Shown piece after piece: positions 1 through 10,600 of a stretch of 64,000 bases of DNA. The notes beneath the pieces were generated by a model that ran no database searches, was not told where the DNA came from, and saw only the letters and a list, made by a program, of their open reading frames with translations. Both the position numbers and the translations under genes were made by a program. How positions within the stretch are numbered: position 1 is the stretch's first letter; the number at the start of each line of letters is the position of its first letter. Source of the DNA: JBBWZH01 sp035544115 (GTDB lineage Bacteria > Actinomycetota > Actinomycetes > Mycobacteriales > CADCTP01); contig OY970235.1 in assembly GCA_963714145.1 (NCBI GenBank), positions 372,001-436,000 on the forward strand, in the 5' to 3' direction.

Positions 1-173
1 CGGGCCGCGGCGGCCCCGGCCGGCAGCAGCACCGCGTCGCCGCGGACCACCGCGACCAGCGCCAGCGGCGCCTGGTCCTGCACCCGGATCGACCAGGGCG
101 GCTCGAGCAGCGCCCGGAGCAGGAAGGCCCCGCGGGCACGCGGCCCGCCCAGCAGGCCGGTCAGCGCGTCCAT
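1..173 (-). CDS. AraC-family transcriptional regulator, N-terminal part (cut by window start)
   Basis: Only the first 57 codons lie in the window; the ATG is complementary to 171-173 and the gene runs off position 1. The visible peptide starts MDALTGLLGGPRARGAF and continues with a PPWSIRV...APLALVAVVRGDAVLLPAG pattern. This is the usual opening of the cupin-type effector domain of actinobacterial AraC/XylS regulators (AraC_binding_6-like); the C-terminal HTH would lie outside. It is divergent from the DUF1772 gene at 255 with only 81 bases between the start codons, a common arrangement for a regulator and its target. Family assignment rests on a short N-terminus, so it is moderately secure. 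Confidence 0.6.
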   Translation of the reverse strand, partial: MDALTGLLGGPRARGAFLLRALLEPPWSIRVQDQAPLALVAVVRGDAVLLPAGAAAA

Positions 174-254
174 GCGAAAAGTCTAGACGCACGCGTATGC
201 CGTCGAGGCGTACAACGATGGATCGTCCAGGCGGTTGGCTCTTCACTATGACCT
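174..254. promoter_or_regulatory. Divergent promoter region with short palindrome
   Basis: Shared upstream region of the AraC-type gene and the DUF1772 gene. It contains a perfect 5+5 inverted repeat ACGAT-GG-ATCGT at 215-226, a plausible but unproven operator for the AraC-type regulator. Confidence 0.3.
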
Positions 255-800
255 ATGACTGAAACCTCGACCGGCGCGGCCGAAGCCGGCATCTACGAAC
301 TGACCCGCGGCGCCTCCCTGGTCGCCGCCACGATCACGATGGGTCTGATGGCGGGCCTGTTCTTCGCCTGGGCGCAGGGCGTGATGACCGGCCTGCACCG
401 GTCCAGCGACCGCACGTTCGTCGAGGCGCTGCAGCAGATGAACGTGGCGATCCTGAACGGCTGGTTCGCGCTGGCCTTCGGTGGCGCGGTGGTGCTGACC
501 GCGGTCACCGGGGTGCTCCACCTGCGCTCCGACGCCCGCTCGGTGCTGCCCTGGATCGTCGCCGCGTTCGTGCTCTACCTGCTCGTCCTGATCGTCACAG
601 CCGCGGTCAACGTGCCGCTGAACAACGAGTTGATGGCGGCCGGCCCGGTGGACCGGATCACCGACCTGGCCGGCGTCCGGGCCCATTTCGAGACCACCTG
701 GGTGCGCTGGAACATCCTCCGCGCGGTGCTCAACGCGGCCGCGTTCGGCTGCCTGACCTGGGCACTGGTGCTGCACGGCCGGCTCACCGGCCGGGGCTGA
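255..800 (+). CDS. DUF1772 (anthrone oxygenase-like) membrane protein
   Basis: 181 residues, integral membrane protein. Four hydrophobic segments are visible, at about residues 20-42, 70-92, 98-120 and 150-175. A polar loop between TM3 and TM4 carries the N-V-P-L-N-N motif followed by a W-x-x-W-N segment, typical of DUF1772 / anthrone-oxygenase-like proteins. Most bacterial members have no proven function; some relatives oxidise anthrones in polyketide pathways, but no polyketide genes are seen here. The ATG at 255 is used; a nearby ATG at 248 is in another frame. Probably controlled by the divergent AraC-type regulator (inference from position). Confidence 0.8.
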   Translation: MTETSTGAAEAGIYELTRGASLVAATITMGLMAGLFFAWAQGVMTGLHRSSDRTFVEALQQMNVAILNGWFALAFGGAVVLTAVTGVLHLRSDARSVLPWIVAAFVLYLLVLIVTAAVNVPLNNELMAAGPVDRITDLAGVRAHFETTWVRWNILRAVLNAAAFGCLTWALVLHGRLTGRG

Positions 801-940
801 TCCCGATCCGCGGCGGGCATGATCACCTGGTCGGAGCGGCTCGGCCCGGCGCACCCCGCCGACCGGGCCGCCGCCGTACCCGCCCGCGGACCGTATCATG
901 ATCATCGATCTCATTATCTGGGACAGCGAGTCCACTCCAG

Positions 941-970
941 TTGACGGGTTGGCCCGGTAACTCCTACGGT
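941..970 (+). promoter_or_regulatory. ilvB leader promoter (TTGACG-18-TACGGT)
   Basis: A -35-like TTGACG at 941-946 and a -10-like TACGGT at 965-970 are separated by 18 bases. Transcription would begin about 7 bases past the -10, at or next to the A of the leader-peptide ATG at 977, so the leader is probably translated from a leaderless transcript. Positions are seen directly; promoter activity is inferred. Confidence 0.55.
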
Positions 971-976
971 GCCTGT

Positions 977-1009
977 ATGGTGCTCCGCTCGCTTCTCGTA
1001 GTTACCTAG
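977..1009 (+). CDS. ilvB leader peptide (branched-chain attenuator peptide)
   Basis: A ten-codon open frame, MVLRSLLVVT then TAG, lying between the promoter at 941-970 and an intrinsic terminator at 1037-1068. Six of ten residues are Leu or Val. A ribosome delayed at the CTT-CTC-GTA-GTT codons would sit just before the hairpin that begins at the stop codon (1009-1035). This is the classical layout of translational attenuation for ilv/leu operons, also known for ilvBNC in Corynebacterium. There is no Shine-Dalgarno; the predicted transcription start coincides with the ATG, consistent with leaderless translation, which is common in actinobacteria. The cimA leader at 44640 has the same plan. Confidence 0.8.
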   Translation: MVLRSLLVVT

Positions 1010-1035
1010 CGCGTCGACTTCTCCGGTCGTCGCGC
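1009..1035 (+). promoter_or_regulatory. Attenuator pause/anti-terminator hairpin upstream of ilvB
   Basis: GCGCG (1009-1013) and CGAC (1015-1018) pair with GTCG (1026-1029) and CGCGC (1031-1035), with one T-T mismatch. The hairpin starts on the last base of the leader-peptide stop codon and ends just before the terminator stem, so ribosome position could decide which structure forms. Confidence 0.6.
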
Positions 1036-1036
1036 C

Positions 1037-1068
1037 AACCCCTCCGTGCCTGGCACGAGGGGTTTTTT
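1037..1068 (+). terminator. Attenuator terminator upstream of ilvB
   Basis: AACCCCTC at 1037-1044 pairs with GAGGGGTT at 1057-1064. An inner GTGC/GCAC stem has a 3-base loop and one bulged C (1045), and six T residues follow (1063-1068). It is a textbook Rho-independent terminator lying between the leader peptide and the ilvB start at 1130, so it must work as an attenuator. Confidence 0.85.
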
Positions 1069-1129
1069 GTTGGCTACTGACCAAGCCTGCTCCTCGCCCG
1101 ACCGCCCTGTCCGAACCGGAAGGCCCCCG

Positions 1130-2887
1130 ATGACCGACAGCTCGCCTTGTTCCGGCGCCCAGTCACTCGTCCGATCCCTGGAAGCGGCCGGCACCGATGT
1201 CGTGTTCGGCATCCCCGGCGGCGCAATTCTCCCGGCGTACGACCCGCTGTTCGACTCCACCGCCGTGCGGCACGTGCTCGTCCGGCATGAGCAGGGCGCC
1301 GGGCACGCGGCGACCGGCTACGCGCAGGCGACCGGTCGGGTCGGCGTGTGCATGGCCACGTCCGGTCCCGGCGCGACCAACCTGGTCACCCCGATCGCCG
1401 ACGCCTACATGGACTCGGTGCCGATCGTCGCGATCACCGGTCAGGTGCCGCGCGGCTCGATCGGCACGGACGCCTTCCAGGAAGCCGACATCTGCGGCAT
1501 CACCCTGCCGATCACCAAGCACAACTTCCTGGTGCAGTCGGCGCACGACATCCCGCAGGTGATCGCCGAGGCGTTCCACATCGCGTCCACCGGCCGGCCC
1601 GGCCCGGTGCTGGTCGACCTGCCGAAGGACGTGCTGCAGTCGGCCACCAAGTTCGCCTGGCCGCCGGTGATGGACCTGCCCGGCTACCGCCCGGTGCTCA
1701 AGCCGCACGGCAAGCAGATCCGCGAGGCCGCCCGGCTGATCGCCGAGTCCCGCCGGCCGCTGTTCTACGTGGGTGGCGGCGTGCTCAAGGCGCACGCGTC
1801 CGCCGAGCTGCGGGTGCTGGCCGAGCTGACCGGCATCCCGGTGGTGACCACGCTGATGGCCCGCGGCGCCTTCCCGGACAGCCACCGCCAGCACCTGGGC
1901 ATGCCCGGCATGCACGGCACGGTGGCCGCGGTCACCGCGCTGCAGAAGGCCGACCTGATCGTCGCGCTCGGGGCCCGGTTCGACGACCGGGTGACCGGCA
2001 AGCTGGCCACCTTCGCGCCCGAGGCGACCGTGGTGCACGCGGACATCGACCCGGCCGAGATCTCCAAGAACCGCACCGCGGACGTGCCGATCGTGGGCGA
2101 CTGCCGCGAGGTGCTGATGCAGCTCGTCGGCGGCGTGAAGGCCGAGTACGACGCCGGCCACCGGGCCGACATCAGCTCCTGGTGGCGGCAGATCGACGGA
2201 TGGCAGACCACCTACCCGCTCGGCTACGAGGAGCCGCCGGACGGCGCGCTCGCCCCGCAGTACGTGATCGAGCGGCTGGGCAAGATCGTCGGCCCGGACG
2301 CGATCTACGTCGCCGGTGTGGGCCAGCACCAGATGTGGGCGGCCCAGTTCATCTCCTACGAGAAGCCGTACAGCTGGCTGAACTCCGGCGGCCTCGGCAC
2401 GATGGGCTACGCGGTGCCGGCGGCGATGGGCGCCAAGTTCGGCAAGCCGGACTCGGTGGTCTGGGCGGTGGACGGCGACGGCTGCTTCCAGATGACCAAC
2501 CAGGAGCTCGCCACCTGCGCGCTGGAAGGTGCGCCGATCAAGGTGGCCGTGATCAACAACGGCAGCCTCGGCATGGTCCGGCAGTGGCAGAACCTCTTCT
2601 ACCACGAGCGTTACTCGCAGACCGATCTCGGCACCCACAAGCACCGCATCCCCGACTTCGTGAAGCTGGCCGAGGCGCTCGGCTGCGTCGGCCTGCGCTG
2701 CGAGTCCAAAGAGGACGTTGACAAGACGATCGAGGCGGCGATGGAGGTGACCGACCTGCCGGTGGTGGTCGACTTCACCGTCGGCCAGGACGCGCAGGTC
2801 TGGCCGATGGTCCCGGCCGGCACCAGCAACGACGAGATCCAGGCCGCCCGCGGCGTGCGGCCGGTCTTCGACGAGGACGAGGGCTGA
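1130..2887 (+). CDS. ilvB: Acetolactate synthase large (catalytic) subunit
   Basis: 585 residues; condenses two pyruvates, or pyruvate plus 2-oxobutyrate, in the first common step of Val/Leu/Ile synthesis. An N-terminal TPP domain carries the catalytic glutamate of the R-H-E-Q-G motif (about E54). A central FAD/regulatory-type domain follows, then a C-terminal TPP/Mg2+ domain with the G-D-G...N-N signature (G449-D450-G451, Asn pair near 475). ATG 1130 is chosen because GGAAGG at 1118-1123 precedes it by 6 bases. An in-frame upstream extension to 1046 would start inside the attenuator terminator and is rejected. First gene of ilvB-ilvN-ilvC; expression is probably set by the Leu/Val leader at 977-1068. 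Confidence 0.97.
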   Translation: MTDSSPCSGAQSLVRSLEAAGTDVVFGIPGGAILPAYDPLFDSTAVRHVLVRHEQGAGHAATGYAQATGRVGVCMATSGPGATNLVTPIADAYMDSVPIVAITGQVPRGSIGTDAFQEADICGITLPITKHNFLVQSAHDIPQVIAEAFHIASTGRPGPVLVDLPKDVLQSATKFAWPPVMDLPGYRPVLKPHGKQIREAARLIAESRRPLFYVGGGVLKAHASAELRVLAELTGIPVVTTLMARGAFPDSHRQHLGMPGMHGTVAAVTALQKADLIVALGARFDDRVTGKLATFAPEATVVHADIDPAEISKNRTADVPIVGDCREVLMQLVGGVKAEYDAGHRADISSWWRQIDGWQTTYPLGYEEPPDGALAPQYVIERLGKIVGPDAIYVAGVGQHQMWAAQFISYEKPYSWLNSGGLGTMGYAVPAAMGAKFGKPDSVVWAVDGDGCFQMTNQELATCALEGAPIKVAVINNGSLGMVRQWQNLFYHERYSQTDLGTHKHRIPDFVKLAEALGCVGLRCESKEDVDKTIEAAMEVTDLPVVVDFTVGQDAQVWPMVPAGTSNDEIQAARGVRPVFDEDEG

Positions 2888-2894
2888 GATTCCG

Positions 2895-3419
2895 ATGAGT
2901 AAGCACACTCTCTCCGTGCTGGTGGAGAACAAGCCCGGTGTCCTGGCCCGGGTGTCCGGGTTGTTCAGCCGGCGTGGCTTCAACATCGAGTCGCTCGCGG
3001 TCGGGCCCACCGAGCACCCCGAGGTGTCCCGGATGACGATCGTGGTGAACGTCGCCGACCTGCCGCTGGAGCAGGTGACCAAGCAGCTGAACAAGCTGGT
3101 CAACGTCATCAAGATCGTCGAGCTGGATCCGGCGCAGGCCGTGCAGCGCGAACTGCTGCTGGTCAAGGTGCGCGCCGACCTGTCCATCCGCAGCGCGGTG
3201 CTGGAGACCGTCCAGCTGTTCCGGGCCAAGGTGGTCGACGTCAGCACCGAGTCGGTGACGATCGAGGCCACCGGCACCGCCGACAAGCTCGACGCGCTGC
3301 TGCGCATGCTGGAGCCGTTCGGTGTCAAGGAGATGGTGCAGTCCGGCATGGTCGCCGTCGGCCGCGGGCCGCGCTCGATCACCGGCAGCGCGCTCCGCAC
3401 CGTCGAGCGCAGCGCCTGA
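2895..3419 (+). CDS. ilvN: Acetolactate synthase small (regulatory) subunit
   Basis: 174 residues, the usual length for IlvN. The N-terminal ACT domain begins S-K-H-T-L-S-V-L-V-E-N-K-P-G-V-L-A-R, with a G-F-N-I-E-S-L-A-V-G motif near residues 28-38 that belongs to the valine-binding feedback site of this family. The C-terminal half is the ALS_ss_C type domain. It binds the catalytic subunit IlvB and confers valine sensitivity and full activity. It starts 7 bases after ilvB, so the two are co-transcribed and probably translationally coupled. Confidence 0.97.
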   Translation: MSKHTLSVLVENKPGVLARVSGLFSRRGFNIESLAVGPTEHPEVSRMTIVVNVADLPLEQVTKQLNKLVNVIKIVELDPAQAVQRELLLVKVRADLSIRSAVLETVQLFRAKVVDVSTESVTIEATGTADKLDALLRMLEPFGVKEMVQSGMVAVGRGPRSITGSALRTVERSA

Positions 3420-3465
3420 CCTGACCGTCCACACGAGACTATCCAGAGAGGACAATCGAGTTCCG

Positions 3466-4479
3466 ATGGCCGCGGAGATCTTCTACGACGACGACGCCGA
3501 CCTGACCCTGATCCAGGATCGGGCGGTGGCCGTGCTCGGGTACGGCAGTCAGGGGCACGCGCACGCGCTGTCCCTGCGGGATTCCGGTGTGGACGTCCGA
3601 ATTGGACTCCCGGAGGGATCCAAGAGCCGGCCGAAGGCGGAGTCGGAGGGGCTCCGCGTGCTCGCCCCGGCCGAGGCCTGCGAGGAAGCCGACCTGGTCA
3701 TGATGCTCGCCCCGGACACCGTGCAGCGCTCGCTGTACGCGGAGGCGATCGCGCCGAACCTGGTCGACGGTGACGCGCTGTTCTTCGCGCACGGCTTCAA
3801 CATCCGGTTCAACCTGATCACCCCGCCAGCGGGCGTGGATGTTGCGATGGTCGCCCCGAAGGGGCCGGGCCACCTGGTCCGCCGGCAGTTCGCCGACGGC
3901 AAGGGCGTGCCGTGCCTGGTCGCGGTCGACCAGGATGCCTCCGGCCGGGCGCTGCCGCTGGCGCTGTCGTACGCGAAGGGCATCGGCGGCACCCGCGCCG
4001 GCGTCATCAAGACCACGTTCACCGAGGAGACCGAGACCGACCTGTTCGGCGAGCAGGCCGTGCTCTGCGGCGGCGCCACCGCACTGGTCAGCGCCGGCTT
4101 CGACACCCTGGTGGAGGCCGGCTACCAGCCCGAGGTCGCCTACTTCGAATGCCTGCACGAGCTCAAGCTGATCGTCGACCTGATGTACGAGGGCGGCATC
4201 GCCCGGATGCGCTACTCGGTCTCCGACACCGCCGAGTACGGCGACCTCACCCGCGGCCCGCGCATCGTCGACGAGCGGACCCGGCAGACCATGCGCGACA
4301 TCCTCGGCGAGATCACCGACGGCACCTTCGCCCGCGAGTGGGTCGCCGAAGACGACGCCGGCCGCCCCAACTTCACCGCCCTGCGCGACAAGGGCGCCGG
4401 CCACCCCATCGAGCAGGTCGGCGCCCACCTCCGCGCCCTGATGTCCTGGGTAGACCGCCCCATCACCGAAACCGCCTGA
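3466..4479 (+). CDS. ilvC: Ketol-acid reductoisomerase (NADP+), class I
   Basis: 337 residues, typical of short class I KARI. It converts acetolactate and acetohydroxybutyrate to the dihydroxy acids using NADPH and Mg2+. The Rossmann motif is G25-Y-G27-S-Q-G30. The C-terminal knotted domain carries conserved acidic motifs: F-G-E-Q with the upstream E-E-T-E-T-D-L, and E-C-L-H-E-L-K-L-I-V-D-L. ATG 3466 is preceded by AGAGAGGA (3445-3452). Longer in-frame starts reach back into ilvN and are rejected. Last gene of the ilvBNC operon, followed by a strong hairpin at 4493-4532. Confidence 0.97.
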   Translation: MAAEIFYDDDADLTLIQDRAVAVLGYGSQGHAHALSLRDSGVDVRIGLPEGSKSRPKAESEGLRVLAPAEACEEADLVMMLAPDTVQRSLYAEAIAPNLVDGDALFFAHGFNIRFNLITPPAGVDVAMVAPKGPGHLVRRQFADGKGVPCLVAVDQDASGRALPLALSYAKGIGGTRAGVIKTTFTEETETDLFGEQAVLCGGATALVSAGFDTLVEAGYQPEVAYFECLHELKLIVDLMYEGGIARMRYSVSDTAEYGDLTRGPRIVDERTRQTMRDILGEITDGTFAREWVAEDDAGRPNFTALRDKGAGHPIEQVGAHLRALMSWVDRPITETA

Positions 4480-4492
4480 TCCCAGCCCTACC

Positions 4493-4532
4493 CGCCGCCG
4501 GCGGCGACCAGCCATGGTCGCCGCCGGCGGCG
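4493..4532 (+). terminator. Perfect 18-bp stem hairpin after ilvC
   Basis: The arm at 4493-4510 is the exact reverse complement of 4515-4532, with a GCCA tetraloop. There is no T-run. Extremely stable, G+C-rich, U-less stems like this are common presumed terminators in actinomycetes. It separates ilvBNC from the RHS island. Confidence 0.65.
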
Positions 4533-4660
4533 CTGCGTAGCCGGATCGTGGTCAGATGGGCCGGTCGAGTGGTTAGCGAGGTAATCAGGAGCTTTCGCCG
4601 TCCGGCATGTGCTTTGGTGATCCGCCGACCTTGATCGGCAGACCATCGGAGGGCGCCGAC

Positions 4661-7600
4661 GTGGCCGGTTTGCGAGTGCTCGTCCTGTCGACGGTGACGG
4701 CGGTGGCGGTCCAGTTGGGCGCCGTGGCCGTACCGGCAAACGCCGCACCGCGAGCTGCCGGCCTGCCGGCGGGTGCCACCAGCCGGCCGCCCGAGCAGCG
4801 CACCGGCTCGGCCGCCGGCCTGCCGCACACCGCACCGCAGTCCGCGACCGACCGCTCGCCAGCGAGTGCGGCCCCACCCAGGGCGGGTAGCGGTACCGCG
4901 CGCAGCGCCGGGGCAGAGCGGGCAGCACCCCGGCCGGCCCAGGTGCCGGGCCGGCTGGTGCAGGCGAAGCCGACCGCCCGCGGGGTGGATCCACATACGT
5001 CGGTTGAGCTGGCGGGCAGGCGCACCGCGACCAGCAGCACGTTCGCCAACGCCGACGGCACCGAGACGGTGCGGCTGTACGACGGCCAGGCCAACGTCCG
5101 CCAGCCGGACGGCAGCTACCTGCCGCTCGACCTGAGGCTGAATCGGCAGCCGTCCGGCCGGCTGGTGCCGCGGTCCGGGCCGGTCGCGGTTTCGTTCGGC
5201 CCGACCGCAGCCGATCCCGCGTTGGCCGACCTGACCTTCCCCGGCGGCGGTGCGACGTTCGCCGTCACCGGTGCCGCACCGGCGATTGCTGTACCGGCAG
5301 CGGACGCGGTGACGTACCGCGCGGTCCGGCCGGACGCCGACCTGCGGCTGGTCGCCACCGCCACCGGGGACAAGGAGGAGATCCTGCTGCGGAGCCGGTC
5401 GGCGCCGGCGAGTTGGACGTTCAGTCTCCGGTTGCGTGGCCTGACCCCGTCCCTCGACGCCAGCGGTTCGGTCCTGCTCACTGACCCGGCCGGCAAGGTG
5501 TGGGCGACCATCCCGACGCCGTGGATGCGGGATTCCGCGATCGACCCGCGGTCGGGGGAGGGCCGGCTCTCGTACGGGGTCCACTACCGGCTGGCGCCCG
5601 CGGCGGCCGGCACCTGGACACTCCGGGTCGATCTGGACCAGGCCTGGCTGCACGCGGCTGACCGCGTGTTCCCGGTCGTGGTCGACCCGTCATTGCAGGT
5701 CAATGCCGACGCCGACGACACGTTCGTGATGTCGCCGGCCACCGCGAACAACTCGGCGAACCAGGAACTGAAGATCGGCACGCCGGACGGCGGCAGCACG
5801 GTGGCTGCCTCCTACCTGCATACCAACGGGCTGACCGGCACGCTGCACAACAAGTACGTGCTGGCAGCCGCGTTGAACCTCACCGAGAACTGGTCGGCCT
5901 CCTGCACGCCATCCACCGTGAACGTGTACGCGGTGACCGGCGCCTGGGCCGGGTCGACGATGACGACCTACCCGGGCGCTGCATTCAACCCGACGCCGAT
6001 CGCGAGCAAGTCCTTCGCCCACGGCTTCAGTTCGAGCTGCCCGCTGGCCCGCGAGGGCTTCGCGATCGACCCGGACCTCGCGACCCGGTGGACGCATGGG
6101 CTCACCGCGTACCAGGGGCTCACGGTGCGGGCCAGCAGCACCGACAGCAATGGCTGGAAGCGGTTCTCGTCGGCGAACGGGCCGATCGCCGACAACGTCC
6201 CGTACCTCGACGTCACCTACGCAGACCAGGGCGCCGCCTACTCGATCCCGGCGCAGACGATCACGCCGCCGGTGACCGCGAACTCCAACGGCGGCATCAA
6301 GGTCGACGTGCAGAACCTCGGCCAGAGCAGTTGGCCGGCCGGCGGCCCGCTGCGGTTGTCGTACCGGATCTTCTCCGGTTCGACCCAGGTGTCGGTGGGG
6401 GCGATTCCCGCCGGTCCGCCGACCACGGTCGACCCGGGCGAGACCGCGCGCTTCTCGGTCACGCTGCCGGCGCTGGACCCGGGCACCTACACGGTCAACT
6501 TCGACATGCTCGACGCGACCAACCACTCCTTCCACGACAGCTACGGCGTCCCGTTCGGCGCGTTCACCCTCGGCGTCGGCAACGTGGAGCCGGCGCTGAC
6601 CGATCAGCAGCCGCCGAGTGGCGCGCTGGTGCAGTCGTTGAGGCCGACGCTGTACCTGGACGGCACCGACCCGGATGGCTGGCCGGGCACCGGGCTGCGC
6701 TACTCGTTCCGGATCTGCGACGGCACCCCGGCCGCGCCGACGAACTGCCTCGACTCCGGCTGGTCGACCTCGCACACCTGGACGCCGCCGGCCGGACGGC
6801 TGGTCTGGTCGCACGACTACTTCTGGTACGGCTGGGCGGACGACAACAACCTGACCGGCCCGAGCGTCGGCCCGCTCTCGCTGACCACCGTGGTACCGCA
6901 GCCCACCGTCACCGGGCACCTGGCCAGCAACCTCGACGGCGACGAGGCCGCCGGCGTGGACGCTCAGGTCGGCAACTACGCGGCCCAGACGACGGATGCG
7001 TCGGTGGCCACGGTCGGCCCGGAACTGAGCGTCCAGCGCACCTACAACAGCCTCGACTCGCGCCGCTCGACGGCGTTCGGCGCCGGCTGGGCGTCGAGGC
7101 TCGACCTTCGGCTGGTGCGGGACGAGGACGACTCCGGCAACGTGGTGGTGACGCTGCCAACCGGGCAGCAGGTGCGGTTCGGCCTCAACACGGATGGCAG
7201 CTACGCGCCGCCGGAGGGCCGGCAGCTCGCGCTGGTGTTCGACCCCGCCGAGCAGACCTACACCATGCGGGATCAAACCGGCAGCCGCTACACATTCGAC
7301 TCCCTCGGCCGGCCGCGCGCCGTGCTGGACGCCGCTGGACGCCGCCAGTCCTTCAACTACGTCGGTTTCGGCCCGCTGGAGTCCATTGTGGACGACACCA
7401 GCGGGCGCGGGCTGTACCTGACCTGGTCGGCCGGCCACGTGCACAGCGTGGCCACCGACCCTCCGGCGACCGGGGAGCCGGCACCGACATGGACCTACAG
7501 CTATGACGGCGACCGGCTGACCAGCGTCTGCGGCCCGGTGTCGGCAACCGCCTGCGCGCGCTACCTCTACACGACCACCTCGCACTACAGCAGCGCCGTC

Positions 7601-10600
7601 CTGGACGACAACCCGAAGCACTACTGGCACCTGGACGAGACATCCGGGTCGGCGGCGGCCAGCGCGCTGGCACGCAGCTCCGGCGACGGCGACGGCGCCG
7701 GCAGCTACACGAATGTCACGCTTGGACAGCCGGGAGCCCTCGCCGGCAGCGACAGTACGGCGGTCTCGTTCGCCGGTGATGGCTACGTGACGATGCCGGA
7801 CAAGATCGCCAGCCCGGCTACCTCGCTCGCGCTCGAGCTCTGGTTCCGGACCACCGCGTCCGGGGTGCTGGCCAGCTACCAGACGAAGGCCTACCCGGCC
7901 ATCCCGTCCACCGGCTTCGTGCCGATCCTCTACGTCGACACCAGCGGCCTTCTGCGTGGCGGGTTCTGGGCACCGGGGGCCACCACCCGCGACGTCATCT
8001 CCGCCGGGACGGTCAACGACGGCAATTGGCACCATGTCGTACTGACCGCCGCGGTGAACAAGCAGTCGATGTACCTGGACGGTAACCCGCAGGGCTCGAT
8101 CACCGCGGTCATCGACCACGAGAACCTGACCAAGTTCACCATCGGCGCCGGCTACACGCACAACTGGCCGGCCACCAACGACGGAAACTTCGGGTTCACC
8201 GGGCAGATCGACGAGGTCGCCTACTACACGCACCCGCTCGGTCAGCCGGCGGTACAAGCCCACTATGCCGCACGTCTCGCGGCCGACTCGATCAGCCGGA
8301 TCGGCCAGCCGCAGGACGACCGGGGGTTCGTCAACGTCGCCTATGACAGTTCCGACGGGCGACTGTCCACACTGGTCGACCCGGACGGCGCCGCCTGGAC
8401 GCTGAACAGTCCGACCCTCGCCGGCCCGACCCGCACGGTCACGCTGCGCTCCAGCGCCCTGCCGAACATGACCTACTCGTACGGCTACGACATCGACCAT
8501 GCGGGCCGGATCACTGAGCGCACCGTCACCGGCATTACTGGCGGCGTCCGACATCGCGCCTTCGGATACGCGGCGAACGGGTTCCTCTCCTCGATCACCG
8601 ACGAGAACAACCACACGCTGACCCTGGTCACCGACGCGCGCGGCAACATCACCCGGCGGACCACCTGCCGGTCCGGCACGACCTGCCAGACCTCGTACTA
8701 CGCCTACCAGGCTCCGTCCGGGCCGCTCGACCCGGTGGCCGACCGGCTGATCTCAGCCTGGGACGCCCGCACCGCCGCGCCGGCCGCCCCGCCGGCCGTG
8801 CCGACCGATACGACCTTCCAGACCACCTGGGAGTACGACGATTTCGGCGACCCGATCAGGACCACCTGGCCGAAGCCGAACGGCGTCGCCGCCCGGCCGA
8901 CCGAGAACAGCCCGTACACCAGCGGCTTGCAGTTGGCTGTCGGCGGCGGTGTCATGCCGAAGGGCCTGCCCCTCCGGGTCACCAGCCCGAACCTGAAGAC
9001 CACCGAGTATGCCTACAACCGGCGCGGCGACCTGGTGCAGGCCACGTCCCCGACCGGCCTGGTCACGACCTATGCGTACGACGCGCTCGGCCGGGTGACC
9101 AGCGCCACCGCGAAGTCCGGCAGCACGACGCTGTCCACCACGACGTACACGTGGACGCCACTGTCGCAGTTGGACACGGTGACCACCGACGCGGTGCCCA
9201 ACCCGATCACCGGGGTCAGCCACCGGAACGCCACCACGACCCACTACGACCTCGACGGCAACGTCACCGACGTCGACGTGGCGGACCTGACCGGCGGCGA
9301 CGCCACCCGGCACACGCACTACCGCTACGACGCGCATGACCGGCTGGTGCGCACCGACCAGCCGGACGGCGGGCACGTCGACCAGTCCTGGTCGGCCACT
9401 GGCGACCTGGCATCGAGCACGGACGCGAACGGCGTCGTCGCGTCGTACCGCTACAACGAGCGGCACCTGCGCACCTCGACCACGGTGACCGCACCCGGCG
9501 CGGATCCGCAGGATCCGGCCGCCACCTCGCTGGTGACCGAGTCGCGGTCGTACGACCCGGCCGGCCGGCTGGCCACGCTGACCGACGCGATGGGCCGCAC
9601 CACCAGCTACACCTACTTCGACGACGATCTCCTGCAGACGGCTGTCCGAAATGGACTGACGACGCCTACCGGCGCGCGGGACGTGACGCTGCTGACCCGC
9701 GCCTACGACGCGGCGGGGAACGTCACCAGCGAGGCGACACCGTTCGGCACCGGCGGGCAGACGACCACCACGGTCGTGAACGACCCGGCCGGTCTACCGA
9801 AGGCGGTGACGCTCGACCCGGGCGGGCTGGCCCGGGTCAGCACCTACACCCGCGATGCTGACGGCAACGTCGCCACCGCCGCCCGCACCGGCGCGGCCAG
9901 CCCGGGCCGGACCGAGACGACCGACTACGGCTACTCGGCCGAAGACGTGCTCACGTCGGTTTCCGTGCACGGCGACAGCGGCGCGCTGTTCACCACGTCG
10001 CTGGCCCAGGACGCCCGCGGCCTGACCGTCGGCGAGATCGAGCCGAAGGGCGCCCGCACCGACGCCAGCTACGACGCGACCGGCGCGCTCGCCACGGTGA
10101 CCGCGCCGGCCGCTGACAGTTGGGTCGCCGGCGTCCGCACGGCCGGCGTCCGTGGTACGACGACCATCGGCCGGAACACCTTCGGCGAGATCACGGGCGT
10201 CCGGGACGCGAACGGTGGCGTCAGCGGCAGCCAGTACGACGCGATGGGTCGGGTCACCGCGCGGACCGCACCGTCATACTCGCCACCGGGCGGCGGCCCG
10301 GCCATTGTGCCGACCGGCCGGACCAGCTACGACCACACCGGCAACGTCCTGACCACCACCGACGGCCTCGGTCGGGTCACCACATACACCTACGACCCGT
10401 ACGGCCGGGTACTCACCTGCACCGAGCCCGCCGTCGGTACGAACCCGGCCGGCGTCTGGCGGTACAGCTACGACCGCGACGGCGAACAGCTATCGGTGAC
10501 CGACCCGACCGGCGCGCAGACCCTCGCCACGTACGACGAGCTCGGCCGGCAGATCACCAGCACCAAGGTGGAGCGGGTGCCCGGCCCGGTCGCCAACTAC

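Noticed and set aside
1046..1129. Longer N-terminus of IlvB starting at 1046
   Set aside because: It would start inside the attenuator terminator stem; ATG 1130 has a proper ribosome site and the family's usual N-terminal length.
5690..8614. Long minus-strand open frame under the first RHS gene (about 974 codons)
   Set aside because: Shadow of the RHS coding frame; low-complexity Arg/Val/Gly composition and no domain.
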